64,000 bases of DNA. Origin: Hyposmocoma kahamanoa. Taxonomy: Eukaryota; Arthropoda; Insecta; Lepidoptera; Cosmopterigidae. A model generated the notes under the pieces. The model worked only from the letters and a program-made list of their open reading frames with translations, had not been told where the DNA came from and did not search any database. The stretch lies in the NCBI RefSeq assembly GCF_003589595.1, contig NW_020654289.1, forward strand, positions 8,950,730 to 9,014,729, read 5' to 3'. Shown one piece after another: positions 36,301 through 48,440 of the stretch. Every line of letters begins with the position of its first letter. Within the stretch, counting starts at the first letter, position 1. The translations under genes were made by a program, and so were the position numbers.

Positions 36301-38768
36301 AATATTTACACCTGAGTAATAACGATAATAATTAAAGAATACAATTAAAATATTCAACAACATTACAACACATAAGGTATAAATATATGACCATGGGTAC
36401 CAATTCCAAGTAGTAACTTAACTTAAGTAATTTGCATCTCGAGATTGTTTGTCAACTGGCCATTGTAAGCAATTTCGTCTGAAAGTCGGTAACGACTGCA
36501 CTTCACACAGGAGGAGACAATTTCATTCAAAGATTGAATTTCATCAACAATCTAAAATTTTATTAATATTTTACATTAGGCATATTTATAACAACCCTGG
36601 GTGAGCTCTCTCACCTGTCAGGCATGCTATTTCTCAGCATATGTTTGCGTCTTATGCTCACTGAAAAGGTAAATAGCCATATATTTTTAAGCACAGAATG
36701 TAAAAAACACGCAAATTTTAAGCAACATGAGGAACGCATACTGAGAATCTGATTCTTAACGAGATCAGATGTAATGTGATCTCGTCTTGACGCTGCGTAA
36801 CATAAACGTTCGCATGCGTTTGTAATATATATCGCAATAGGTTCGGATAATGCCGAAGAGTTGTACAATCAAGTGTCACTTAAAGGTCTAATTTTATATG
36901 TTCCAAGAACCGCAAAACACTCTTATTTGGATTCACTCATTGTTCTACCGATCATTTCGAGATAGAAATTGGATTCGTTTTATTAACCATACATAGCACA
37001 TTAGTCGCAATGGATACCTTCGCCACTACAGTCAGTGTATGTAAGTAGTACATAAAGTAGAGTATCGTCTGCTCTGCGTATAAATTTTAGTTACAACTTA
37101 ATACGGCTAATAATAATAGAAATATTCGTTGTGTAAATTGCAAACAGCATAGATCCAATTACTCCCTCAATTACAGTAGAGCCCTAAATTACACCTTTAG
37201 TTACACTGCAGTTTACATCTCAATATTTTTTTCCTTCGAAATTCTTACATTCCACATTTAACTGCGGCCTAAAAACTACGAACGACGACAACGAAGATTG
37301 CTACCACTGAATTATAATCACTTTTAATATCAATGACTACATTAAGATCCTGCAAAAGGCATTTTTCTTTATAAAAAAAAAGAAACCACTATCGAATTTT
37401 TAACTACCAGTATAGAGAATGAAATATTGTATGTAGGCGTATAATATGTAACGCACTTCGGGAAATAACTATCACAGTAATTTCCTCAACAGCTGCAAGG
37501 ATACACCACAATAACCAAAAGGAACTACCTACTTATAAAACGACATAAAGCATATTCTAAGAACCATTATATTTCGAACAACTTTACTTCACATTTAGTG
37601 GACTTAATTCAATTATAACACTATTGTAATGCGAGTTTTTGCTCTCGAAACGTTACAAAGCGTTTATTTTGCCAACAATAACTGTATTTCGGGGGCACAA
37701 TAAGAAATCTCGACCACATTGACGCCTCGTCACGATGGTCAGTAATTTTTTAACACTTCATATCGTGGAGGATAGAATAAGGGACGCAAATACTTGTATG
37801 AAAAAATTAAAGACGTAAATGGAACTAAATTTGTCTCCTAAAGTATATTTTATTTGGAACGCTTTGTGTTGTACAATTTTTTGATACTGGAATATGCAAA
37901 TAATATACTATATGAAATAATAATAATACCTGATTAGATGGTGAGTACTATGTTAATATACTGAATAAAAATGATAATAATAAATAAATATTTCAAGATT
38001 TTTTCTTGTTCCCATGAGTACCAAAATAAAATCAGTACATACATAATCTCTATTATGTTCATTGATTGAAACTGTATGTATATGATCAATTAAATATATT
38101 AGAATTAGAATAGAATAATGTGATCAAAGAGATTAACAAAATATCAAATATTAACATTTAAATCGTGGATATACAGTCTGTGACAAATGAATACTGATTA
38201 AGTAAATTTAAGATTTGTGCTTTGACACCGACTTGTGTGAATAAATTTTCCTATAGAGTTTAGAAGATTTCTAGTTGGTGTGATCTCATTGCTAGCCAAA
38301 GGATGTAAAGGTATTACTTAATTGTCATTTATTTTTCTGTGTCACCTATATACTGTAATTTCTGTTGCGTTCTTTAAAAAAATCCCTGAGTTTTGCGTTT
38401 AACATATTTCACTTGTATTATACTGAGTCCATTACACTATTTTGTTTACTATGTAACATAACTGTATTCGAGCTATAACCAAGTATTTGTAAGTGAAGTG
38501 TTTACTATGACCTGCATCAGATAGAATCTTAATCGGGCTTAGAGATTGTAATCCTTTGTGAGGATGTCTACCGTGGAGTTGCGGTTGAATGACGTGCCAC
38601 CAGAGGTGGACAATGATCGTTTTGTTCAACGGCCACACCATAACACTCACTATGTTTTGGTTAATCTTCATCTAACTTTCTGCATCCGGTTTAAATTGAT
38701 AGTAAAGTTACGTTAATTAATTCTTATTAATGAATCGTTATATTACGCAGATTTGTTTTAAAAAAAAC
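36301..38768. other. No gene or clear repeat seen
   Basis: AT-rich, apparently unique sequence. Short frames only, none recognised. Confidence 0.5.
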
Positions 38769-38990
38769 CAACAACCTCGCAGGACTGCATTCCTAACATC
38801 ATAGACAACAACTTTTGTTCCATGACTTTTTACTTTCTTTTATTACTACACAGAGTTATCACCGGCTAGAGCGATGTAATTAAATAATTTTATTTTTGTA
38901 CGAAAGTAAAATATGATGATTTATTAAGTATCAGGCAACAAAAGTTGCTATATATGATGTTGGTAACATTATAGTCCTGCGAGATTGTTA
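38769..38990. mobile_element. TIR MITE, CCTCGCAGGACT family
   Basis: About 220 bp with long imperfect inverted ends: AACAACCTCGCAGGACTGC at left, and AGTCCTGCGAGATTGTTA at right. The arms extend about 50 bp (ACATCAT, CAACTTTTGTT shared). Confidence 0.75.
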
Positions 38991-39813
38991 GTATTTTATA
39001 AATAACCCTGTATATTTAAATTTCATATTTTCTTTAATGATCACATTATGAAATAAATATCAATGGGAGTGTACCACAAAAAAGCTTTCAAGTTTTCTGT
39101 CTGCTATAGTGACAACCAATTGAAATCTAGGTAATGCCCTAAGCATGGAAAAAGTGCTCTGTGCCCATCGAGTATATCACCAGAAATATGGCCATCCACC
39201 CCTGGCAACTCATTAGGTACACTTTTAAGTATCAACTCTCGTTTTCGCTGAAATCACAAATTAGAAAACTGAAATAGTACAGAGCCAACAACTGACCTGT
39301 GTGTACGTCTCCGTATATTCCAAAAATATTCCGTATTTATTGCATTAAAGATAATATGTCTAACTATGGGGAACTGTTCCATTCGGTGGTGTGGGAAAAA
39401 CAGCAAAACATCTAATTACAAAAAAAAACAGATTTAGTCGGTAAATAAACATTATGTGTAATTTTTCGATTTTCGCCCATTAAAGCAACGCCAAATTAAA
39501 TTGGTCGATTTGAAGCTTAGAGGATGGAATTTGAAGTGAAACAATTGACGACACCCGTCAATTATTTCGAATTCGGACTGGTCAATCGGAGTGCAGTTGT
39601 CACAGTAATGATTTGGCAGAATGATTTTCAAACAAATTAATTGACATTTCGTCTCTATTTTTGGTTATATACTCAATGTCTGTGCCTAACCCTAAAGAAA
39701 AAAAGACTCGTCACAGTGAACTGACACTGACACAAGCCTAGTGGAAACAAGAATAATTACATGTTTAAATAGTTTCAATATTTATGTTAAATTACTATAA
39801 ATGAGTACCCAAT
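38991..39813. other. Upstream region of the fucosyltransferase gene
   Basis: No gene and no clear TATA or initiator near the ATG at 39814. A non-coding first exon cannot be excluded. Confidence 0.4.
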
Positions 39814-41804
39814 ATGAAGTTTTTTGTACTTCCAAGTTCCAGGCGCAAATTCGTACACATATTTCTCATTATAGTAGGCTTCAGTATCATACATTATATT
39901 TTCAGCCTAATGTTTGAGATTACAAGGGCTGTAAATAAAGTCAAGAATCTCATTTGGAATAAGCATTCTGACCAAACAAAATATATACTCTTATGGGACG
40001 ACTTCTATTTGATATGGTATCGAAACAGAAGTGTGTTTCCAAAAATTAACTGTCCTATTAAGGAATGTGAGTTTTTTATGAATAGGATTCCGTACAGCGC
40101 TCACCCCTCTCACTTCGATGCTATTATTTTTCCACCAAAGAATTTGACTCGCGAATTCAGACCAAGTGTCCGAACGAGAAGTCAGATTTATATTTTCACC
40201 TCTTTGACGTCATCGCGCATGGCACCAGTTTGCGATGAGTTTAATGACAATTTTTTCAACTGGACTCTCACCTATAGGCTGGACTCGCACATACCATGGA
40301 CCTACTTTTCCATAAGGAATAAATCAGGAGGTATCGTAGCTCCGAGTCTCGATGTGATTTGGGAAGATAATTACTTGTACACATCGACAACGATCAAGCC
40401 AGTTTTAAAAAGCATACTTTCAAAAAAAACTAAAGCAGTCGTTTGGATTGTGACATTATGCCCGAGTAAGAGTTTCATTGAAAATTACTTGCTTATTTTA
40501 CAGACAGTATTAGTGTATTTTTCGTTGAAAATTGACTTGTACGGAGAATGTTCTTATAAGAAGTGCCCAGATAATGATTGCCCGAAACTAATAAAAGAGA
40601 ACTACCTCTTTTACATGGCATATGAAAATTCAATAATTGAAGATTACGTGACGGAGAAAGTTTTATATGGATATGAAAATTTTGCAGTCCCGATAGTATA
40701 TGGGGGAGCTAATTATTCTAGGTACGTATCTGCGGAAGCACCTACGATTATCCATATATGACCGATTCATAAAATTACAAATAAGTTAAAAATAAACTAT
40801 CCGTCTGCCTTACTGTTTGTGTTTTAAAAATGTAGACAAAAAATAAACCTAAAATATTAAACAAATTCGACAAACAATAAACCGAAAAAGTTTATTTAAT
40901 TTGTTAAGTATTTATAACGATCTCTCTTCTCTCAGGCTCCAGCTGAAAACCAGCAATTTAGGCTGCTAATGTGTATTTTAGTTTATTTAATTTTATTTTT
41001 AACTAACTTCAAAAAAAGGAGAAGGTTCTCAATTCGCCTATATGTTTTTTTGTATGTATGTTACGCGACAACTCCGGTATTTGTGAACCGACTTTTAAGG
41101 TTCTATTTTTGTTGGAAAGAGGGTACCTCAGTAATTCTATTTAGATTTGAAGAAAATATTTCACCTCTAAAGGTGGCAAACTTTATATAAATGACTTTTG
41201 AGATCAGTTTTTTAGTACGATCTCTACTGAGATTATTATATTATTATATGTAGCTGAAACTACTTGATAATGTTTAAAATGTTATTGTGTATGACCGATT
41301 AAATGTTTCTTTCTTTAGCATTTCAGTCCATACATAGTACCTACTCACTAAGTATTTTCCTATATTTTCAGATTCCTACCCCCAGGTTCCTACGTAAATG
41401 CAAAGGACCTTAACCCCTACGACTTAGCGTTGATCATCTATTCAGCAGTGATTAATCGAACTGACTACGAACAATATTTTAAATGGACAAATCATTACAG
41501 TGTAGAAGCGTCACCTAAGGATTATCACCCTCTATGCGATTTATGTGCGGCGCTTCACACTGACTTCGCCAAGAACGCACCCGCTATAAAGAACTTTAGA
41601 AAATGGTGGATGGGCAAGGATGGCATGAAATGGTGTCTACCTGAACATTATAAAGATGATGACTGGAAAAGTAGTTCAAAGGTTAATACAAAGCTTACTG
41701 TAGTTGCTAAAAGGATTTACTGCAATTTGTACCGAAAATTTAAACCAAGAATCACTGATTCAATGAAAAATGATGCTTATTATTTCGAAGAATCTTCATC
41801 CTAA
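39814..41804 (+). CDS. Alpha-1,3-fucosyltransferase (GT10), two exons
   Basis: Golgi enzyme predicted to transfer fucose from GDP-fucose to N-acetylglucosamine on glycans. Exons are 39814-40721 and 41372-41804, joined in phase 2 (AG|GTACGT donor, TTTTCAG acceptor), giving 446 residues. The N-terminus is a type II signal anchor (about 13-34, FVHIFLIIVGFSIIHYIF) after a short basic tail. Family landmarks are FNWTLTYRLDS (148-158), the donor-binding block YENSIIEDYVTEK (270-282) followed by VPIVYGGANYSR, then FLPPGSYVNAKDL across the splice, and the C-terminal CDLC pair (358-361). The intron falls exactly where the GT10 motif would otherwise break, which supports the join. It looks closest to the insect FucT-C-like group, but I cannot place it among paralogues. 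The segment around 210-245 (VVWIVTLCPSKS...) looks diverged from the usual motif, so it may be a fast-evolving copy. ATTAAA at 41905-41910 is a candidate polyadenylation signal. Confidence 0.92.
40722..41371 (+). other. Intron of the fucosyltransferase gene
   Basis: A 650-bp GT-AG intron. The donor is GTACGT and the acceptor TATATTTTCAG. Unspliced reading ends after 13 codons. It contains a fragment of the GACTTC-type MITE at about 41000-41187. Confidence 0.88.
41000..41187 (+). mobile_element. GACTTC-type MITE fragment in the fucosyltransferase intron
   Basis: Reads TAACTTCAAAAAAAGGAG-like start, GGTTCTCAATTCGCC, CCGGTATTTGTGAACCGAC and CACCTCTAAAGGTGGC. The 3' half is missing. Confidence 0.75.
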
Positions 41805-41879
41805 CAAATAATTTTGTATAGATTTACCTGCTATTATTGTGCTTATTTACGTTTAAAGTTTTGTGTTATTTTTTTACTT

Positions 41880-42336
41880 TACAATATGAAATTCATTTTA
41901 TGAAATTAAATCGAATTCCATCTATTTGCCAAGTTTTACTGGAATCGGTTACTGTAAAGTGCGCGAAACAGGATACATAGGGCTACTTTGCCACTCTTAG
42001 CGTCGTATTTCAGAACTCTACTCAATGCTCAAGTCAGGACTTGAGTATGATTCAAAGCACTAGAAATCATATTCAAGTCCTTGCCATTAGAGTCGTATTT
42101 CCAGTGCTTGAAATCATACTCAAGACTGCTCAAATCCTGACTTGAGCATTGAGTAGAGTTCTGAAATACGACGCTAAGAGGTGGAATATTTTCTTCAAAT
42201 TTAAATGAGACCACTACTGGATGCCCTCTTTCCAACAAAAAAGAATCCTCAAAATCGGTTCATAAATTTAATCGGTACCGCGTAACTTACATACAAAAAA
42301 ATACATAAAATCGAATTGAGAACCTCCATCTTTTTA
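41880..42336 (-). mobile_element. GACTTC-type MITE split by a palindromic MITE
   Basis: Left part up to 41999 (TCTATTTGCCAAGTTTTACT, TTTGCCACTC) and right part from 42175 (AGAGGTGGAATATTTTCTTC to GAATTGAGAACCTCC) join at the point where the copy at 47232 reads continuously. The intervening 175 bp is a separate element. Confidence 0.8.
42000..42174. mobile_element. Palindromic MITE nested in another MITE
   Basis: A 175-bp element flanked by TA (41998-41999 and 42175-42176). The perfect inverted arms, including flanks, are 46 bp (41994-42039 and 42135-42180), and further imperfect pairing continues inward. TA duplication and long TIRs suggest a Tc1/mariner-type MITE. Confidence 0.85.
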
Positions 42337-43360
42337 TTAATTAATTATTATTTCAAATCAAAGTCACGGAAAACTAATCTGTAGGAGCTTAGCGAAAACT
42401 CATCAAGCAAATTATTAGTGTGGGACTTCATAGAAAGCGGGCGATAGTTTTCTAATCCTCCTGCTCGAAGGATGCTTGAAGGGGATATTAACTTCACCAT
42501 ACAAAAGAGCATGTTGCTATACGAATTGCGGTACAAAGATGGAGTAATAAATGTTTGACACGGTAATTGTGGATTTTTAAATTTGAGAGTGAAAGGTAGT
42601 CAAGTATTTAGGAGCGATTGAAGATTTTTTTTTAATGAAACTACAATTAACTACAACATCCGACCGATTTGGAGGCTGTACATTTAATAATCAAATACAA
42701 AATATATAATTTCTAAAGCTAATACCTTATCTATTCCTGGAGTTGTTACGCACTTTAGCGCATTATGAGCGTCGGTTGCTTACAAGTATATTAGTATGTA
42801 TTTCGGTTGTAATACCTAGAGTTAAGCTCTAATTTGTATGGAGCGCGGGCGACCACAACGCATAACTAGGATGCTCTCGTTTATTTATCTATACATAGTA
42901 AAACTAATTGATTTCCGACATACTCTCTTGTCAGCCGCTGGTAGAAAGAACCTGACTGAGTGCAGAAAAAACTGCCATAATATGTTTCTTATCGGTGGCG
43001 CTACAGCGAAAAAGCCTTTAAAACCGAAACAAAGATCTGCAACAAGCACATAGCGTCGTCTTAGAGTGAATATCTCGTATGTGATATGTAATTTTTCAGG
43101 ACAAAGATAAAATATGGTAAAAAATTTGATAAACGCAATAATATTTGTAGTTAGCATTTTAATTAGTTAAATTATATCTATTTCAGATACTATCTTACTT
43201 TAATAATATATTTGAGCAAGAGGTTTATAAAATTTTCTCTAACAAAATTCAGTAAAAACGAATCATGTGAAAACGTGAGGTATCTCGTATACCTTTTCAC
43301 TCTAAGGCGACGACAGAGAGATTCGTAAGGTCTACTAACTGGTTCCGAAGCTCAGTTGAC
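42337..43360. other. No gene seen
   Basis: Mostly AT-rich. Near 43050 and 43305 there is a short inverted similarity (AGCGTCGTCTTAGAGTG versus CACTCTAAGGCGACGAC), which may mark the ends of an undefined element of about 250 bp. Confidence 0.4.
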
Positions 43361-43600
43361 ATTTTTTATGACACCAAGTGACGGGACGAACCAGTCGTGT
43401 GAAGCTTCAAATCGCGAAGACCTAAAGGGCACTTCCTTGAGATATAAGTTGACATGTCCTATAATGCCTATAATTAATCATCACCCTTACTCTTCAAAAC
43501 CGGAACACAGTACTGCTCACATTACTGCTTGGCGGCAGAAATAGCTAAGGTGGCAACACTTGCCTGGACAAACTCTTTCACAGGGAACTCTACTACTACT
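43361..43600 (-). mobile_element. AGTAGAGCTCC-family SINE-like repeat
   Basis: Reverse copy with tail ATTTTTTATGACACCAAGTG, an internal deletion after GAACCAGTCGTG, and the 5' end at TCTACTACTACT. Confidence 0.87.
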
Positions 43601-43714
43601 AAAAAGTACATTATTTTTATTTAAAAAATATTTTATAGTAAAAACATCATGATATTCATCAAAATAAATATTCTGGCATACTTTTGCTTGTACTTTTGTG
43701 TCATATTGTTATTG

Positions 43715-43746
43715 AACAACTACCTAAATGTTTATAGGTAGTTGTT
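43715..43746. repeat. Small hairpin, 12-bp arms
   Basis: AACAACTACCTA and TAGGTAGTTGTT separated by 8 bases. No coding context. Confidence 0.8.
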
Positions 43747-44160
43747 AAAAACAAAGGTGTAAACGAAATCGGGATATCATAATATTATTTCTGTACTAAT
43801 TTCAACACAGAATTAAATAATATTCGTTTAAGGAAGTACCAATGAACCCCAAAGTTCAGTTAATGGAGTATAAAAATATCTATACAAGTTACCCTTACAG
43901 GCGGGGGAGTCGCGGCAAATCGGGCGACTGCCGACACAATACGGTAGTTAGGGAGGGGGCTATCATTTAACGAGTGAATTATTTAGTACCTAAATGTTCC
44001 CAAATAATAACATTTTGATGTAGATTGAGTATAAATACAGCCAATGAGTATAATCCTGTAACTAAAGATTTTCGTGGTTGATTATAATTAGTTACACGTT
44101 TCTTATTTACCAACCCGTGCCTATGAAGCATGTAATCATTCTGAATTATCGATCATATAA

Positions 44161-44390
44161 TAAGTCGTAGGCATCGTGGTAAGCCTGGTGCTAAGCGATA
44201 CTCCTGTCTATAATAGCTGCAGTGTACTGCCATTGTGCCCGGCACCCTGAAATATAACTTGACAATTCCCATATAATTTCACTACTTACTTTCTTCAAAA
44301 CCGGAACAAAAAATGCTCACATATCCTGCTTAGCGGCAGATACAGGTAAAGTGGCAATACTTCCCTTTCATAAGGAGTTCTACTGCTAAT
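44161..44390 (-). mobile_element. AGTAGAGCTCC-family SINE-like repeat
   Basis: Diverged reverse copy, recognised by GCTAAGCGATACTCCTGTC, GCTTAGCGGCAGATACAGG and GGAGTTCTACTGCTA. The A tail is missing. Confidence 0.8.
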
Positions 44391-44404
44391 ATGAAAATCA
44401 ATCC

Positions 44405-44650
44405 TGTACCTTAGTAGCTATGTCCAAATAATCCTTCTAACCTATTCGAGCCTGTTCTTGTCCCGTTGCAGGGCAAAAGCCTCTTCCCTCTTTTTCCATT
44501 GATCATTGGCCCCGGCAAGTCCTTTAAAAAATTACTCTAAATCATCCCACCATCAGTGCGTCCTCGTTTTGAGTTGTGCGACTTCCACTTCGTTATCTTT
44601 TCCCACAACTCGCTCGACATGCGGCAGACGGGACCAGCCCAGACACTTTT
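44405..44650 (-). pseudogene. LINE C-terminal remnant
   Basis: Minus strand reads RVVGKDNEVEVAQLKTRTH, stop, WWDDLE, stop, then WKKREEAFALQRDK. This is the usual RRW-DD...W...EAFALQ tail of non-LTR polyproteins, with two stops. Confidence 0.65.
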
Positions 44651-45862
44651 TTTACAGGCAATGTGTATAATCCTGTAACTAAAGTTTTTGTTTTTTTTAC
44701 GTGGGGAAATCCTCCTAGGATTCTACTGCAACTTGGCTGCCTTATCATTAATTTGGAAATTATAGACAAACCCTAAAAGAGATTGATAATCGACAGAATA
44801 CCTGAATTGTTGCCGGTAACCTCAAAAAGAGTTAGATAAAATAAGACTTTTATTGGACAAATTATTTATGCGCTAGGCAAGATATGAAATTACAGAAACG
44901 TGACATGATTCTTTTAACTATATTGAGTCATTTACACATGTGCCATTAATTAGTTACATGAACAACATCTTTAGCAAATCAATGTGTATCAAATCTTTAA
45001 AATCACGTCGGACACTACAAAGTGACTTGGTTAAACTTTTCCTGTGCAAACTAGGGGTGATTGCGCCCTCAGATGGTTAACCAATGAGGATTCGAGTGTT
45101 ACGGTAAATACGGACCCTTAAGTGTCGAATATAGTACTGACTTAGTAATCTAATTAAATAATATACAGTGTGTAACAAATGTATCTTATGGTATTTTGGG
45201 ACGTGTCTATGACCCAGAAAAATCTTAAAAAGAAAAAATCGAGACAAAGTTTTTGAAATTTTCTTACACTTTCTGACAGATCTTTTCCGACTTTTTTCAC
45301 TAGTGAAAAAAACGATTGGTGATCTTTTATTAGTTTACGAAACATGTTACGTGTTTTTATATCTTGACATTGTGGTTCTCACAGAAATCTGTGAAAAAAT
45401 TATTTTTTATTTCTGTGGTGTTTGTTCATCGTCATTATATCCTGTATCTTCTAGCCAATCGCGTTTTTTCACAAAAAGTAATTTGCACGGTCCATAGACT
45501 TTTGCCTTTCCTCAAGGAAGAAGATGAACATAACATCTATTTAACTGTCTAAATATATCGTAGTCTAACCATTGGTAGCAGAGCGCGATAGGAACAGTAT
45601 AATTCATTAAAGAAGAAATAATGACAAGAAAATGTGTAACTGGTGTGAAAAATAAAAATGTCCTAAATGTTAAGCCCAAATATTAACTTTCTATTTATAA
45701 CGATATACTAAAGCCTCCCCTTGTTGTACAACAATTTTAGAATAGATGTACAGTCAAGAAATCAACTCCGTTCTCAGAAAAATCTTAATAAGAAATAAAT
45801 GAAGGTAGTAAGGTAACAAAGAGTGTGAGCACTGATACAGGAATAGCAAATGGAGGTAAAGG
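44651..45862. other. No gene or repeat seen
   Basis: AT-rich, apparently unique sequence. Confidence 0.5.
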
Positions 45863-46064
45863 GGTAATTTTCAGGTTTATTTTCTGTGCCTAATTTCGGT
45901 GGCAATTTATTATTTAAGTATTCGAGTATATTATCGAGAAATATTAAATAATATTTCAGGATACTGCACTCGAATTATAATAAAACTTTATGATAATATT
46001 CTAGAATATTTAAATAATAAAAATTGCAACCGACATTAGACAGAGAAATCTAATCTGATGAACC
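45863..46064. mobile_element. TIR MITE, GTAATTTTCAGGTT family, copy 2
   Basis: Left end GGTAATTTTCAGGTTTATTT and right end AGAAATCTAATCTGATGAAC form imperfect inverted repeats matching the element at 17725. Confidence 0.7.
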
Positions 46065-46198
46065 GAAAATGCCATTTATTCGTAAAAAAAATTATATCAT
46101 GGTGAAGTCATGACACAGAAAATTTGTAGTATTAAAAAATTAAACAAATTAAAACTTGTGAAAATTTGACAGTATATAAAGACTAATTACCGTAGTAA

Positions 46199-46503
46199 AT
46201 GTATAACCACATCATTGAACAGACAGAACTGTTCAAAAATCAACACCCTCTTTCAACCCTATATGTACACAACAGGTTGGTTCAAGAAAAGGTTACGCCA
46301 CTTAAACGAGGATCAGATCTAAAGACGGCTACGAAAAATAATTTAATTATGGGCCTTAAAATCAAAAAGGTCATTTTTCCTGAGTGTAAAACTTGCCTAA
46401 ACGCAAAAATTATAAGGCTTCCTTACACAATTGTTGACGTTTTCAACGGCTATGAGCAGAATGCGATGGATTTAGAATGTAGTAGAAGTGGTAGAGCTCT
46501 TTG
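46199..46503 (+). pseudogene. Possible copia GAG pre-integrase fragment
   Basis: The open frame from ATG at 46199 contains LIMGLKIKKVIFPECKTCLN followed by AKIIRLPYT, resembling the zinc-binding pre-integrase segment of copia elements (GL...C..C..GK..R.PF). The first 50 residues are not recognisable, no integrase or RT follows, and the frame runs into a SINE at 46507. The match is weak. Confidence 0.4.
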
Positions 46504-46506
46504 CGA

Positions 46507-46782
46507 AGTAGCAGTAGAGCTCCTTGTGAAAGAGTTCGTCCAGAGAAGTACTGCCACCTTACCTATTTCTGCCGCCAAGTGGTAATGTTACCATTCTTGC
46601 GTTCCTTTTTCTGAAGGGTTAAGGGTGCTGGAGAAATTCCAGGCAAATGGGATTTGTCAACTAATATCTCAGGGTCACGGGCGTAGTGGGAATGCCCCTC
46701 AGATCTTCGCGATTTTAAGCTCTGAGTGCCAATGCAAATGCTATGGACAGGCGCGTCGCTTACCACCAGGTGCCTGACTTAC
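46507..46782 (+). mobile_element. AGTAGAGCTCC-family SINE-like repeat
   Basis: Full 5' end (GCAGTAGAGCTCCTTGTG). The tail is lost after TACCACCAGGTGCCTGAC. It follows a possible copia fragment directly, and that open frame runs into it. Confidence 0.88.
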
Positions 46783-47231
46783 ACTCCGACGAAGAATACC
46801 CTTCAGCGATGAGCGTATATGAAAGCGACATTGCGTATTGATAAGGCGAAAGATTTGTGCCTACCCCGATGGGAAATGAGCGTAAGTATGTATGTCATGT
46901 GAGTATTTATATTTGAAAAACGTATTGCGAAAGGGAAAGAAAAAACTTGCGTCCGCAAACCTTAGCATTTAAATGATATAATATTATATAGTACCAATTC
47001 TTTACGTTCACTTTTTAATGACTATATCTGTACAATTTATGTTTTTTAAGTTTAATTTTTTATTTATTTAAATTAGGCAACTATGATCCATATAATATAT
47101 ACTTTATACAGACTAACGTGTAATAAAATATAAAAATATAAATATAGTTTTGTTATCTTCGTCGTAGAGATTTTGTTTATGATTTTTTCTGAATTGTTTA
47201 ATATAATTCTTCAATTAATAACTTTTATTAG
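46783..47231. other. No gene or repeat seen
   Basis: AT-rich intergenic sequence between a SINE and a MITE. Confidence 0.5.
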
Positions 47232-47520
47232 GAAATAAAACTTCAAAAGACCTTAAAACCTCATAGAATTACATCTATTTGCCAAATGTTATTTAAATCG
47301 GTTACCGGAAAGTGCGCGAAACTGGGGACATCCCCTAGTTTGCCACTGAGAGGTGGAATATTTTCTTAAAATTTAAATGGAACCAATACTGAGGTACCCT
47401 CTTTCCGATAAAAAAAGAACCATCAAAATCGCTTCACACATGCCGGAGTAATCGAGAAACATACACACAAAAAATACAGTCGAATTGAGAACTCCTCCTT
47501 TTTTTAAGTTCGTTAAAAAT
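47232..47520 (-). mobile_element. GACTTC-type MITE
   Basis: Complete copy with ATCTATTTGCCAAATGTTAT, TTTGCCACTGAGAGGTGG and CAGTCGAATTGAGAACTCC. It shows the uninterrupted sequence at the site where the 41880 copy is split. Confidence 0.75.
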
Positions 47521-47601
47521 AGAAAGCTGTTTTATGAGTAGTTACAGCCCATACCATTACGGCGTAATAGGCTAGTATCCGCAACTCAACGTCCAGGCGC
47601 C

Positions 47602-47637
47602 TATTTTAAGAGTATATAGAAATATACTCTTAAAATA
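47602..47637. repeat. Perfect hairpin, 16-bp arms
   Basis: TATTTTAAGAGTATAT and its exact complement with an AGAA loop, 80 bp after a GACTTC-type MITE. Confidence 0.9.
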
Positions 47638-48349
47638 AAGAAGTAATAATAATGAAAAACATTCGTTTATAAGCACTATCACAAAAGTTTTATACAACAC
47701 GTGGAAAATAGAGCAGTATCCAATGCTGAATGACATTCGCTTCCGGCAATTTGAAGACACTTTAAATTTTCATTTGTGGGATGTGCTTGTGCTTAAAATT
47801 TATACACAATTTTCATAACGATAGTAAATTATAGGCAAAAGAAAAGTAAATAACAGGTATACAGACATTAAAACTTACATAAATGTACTGTTCACAAATA
47901 AATGAAAAACATACGATTTGCTACCATTTAATGCTATTATATGCATGTTAGAACTTTTATTCGATGGAAAAGCATAATAAAATAACTTTAATGACCATCG
48001 AGAAATCAGTCTTCCGAGCAACCCCCGACCACAACATTGAGAGTCTTATAATCGAGTGCCCTCGAACACCCATTGATTCATTGTGCGACACAATTACCCG
48101 TCAAATGCTAAATTAATGAGCGTTTAACAGACCCTCAACAGTTCACGAGTGATGAGGCAGACACAATGATCTTAATGTCTTTTGGATTCTTTGCATAATG
48201 CTCTTTAGAGTCTGTGGTTGCGCCAATGCTCTTAAAGCTGGACTGAGTTAGACAGTGGGAAAAATATAACAAATGCTACATTTTCTATTTAAAATAAATT
48301 ATTTATTGAGATTTTTTATGAAATAACTCCACTGGTTGTGTTACGATAA
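47638..48349. other. No gene or repeat seen
   Basis: AT-rich, apparently unique sequence. Confidence 0.5.
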
Positions 48350-48440
48350 TGAATACAAAGGTCGAACACACAGAAAAAATTTCGTCGAGCAATGCCGCAC
48401 CTTAACATTGCTCTAACCATCTGAGCCACAGGTCCAGTTA
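48350..48440 (-). mobile_element. tRNA-like SINE head (third type)
   Basis: On the minus strand TGGCTCAGATGGTTAGAGCA (A box) is followed about 50 bp later by GTGTTCGACCTTT (B-box-like). Part of the 5' flank (GAGCCACGGGTCCAGTTAC) recurs at 48570-48590, so the region may be a duplicated fragment. Confidence 0.45.
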
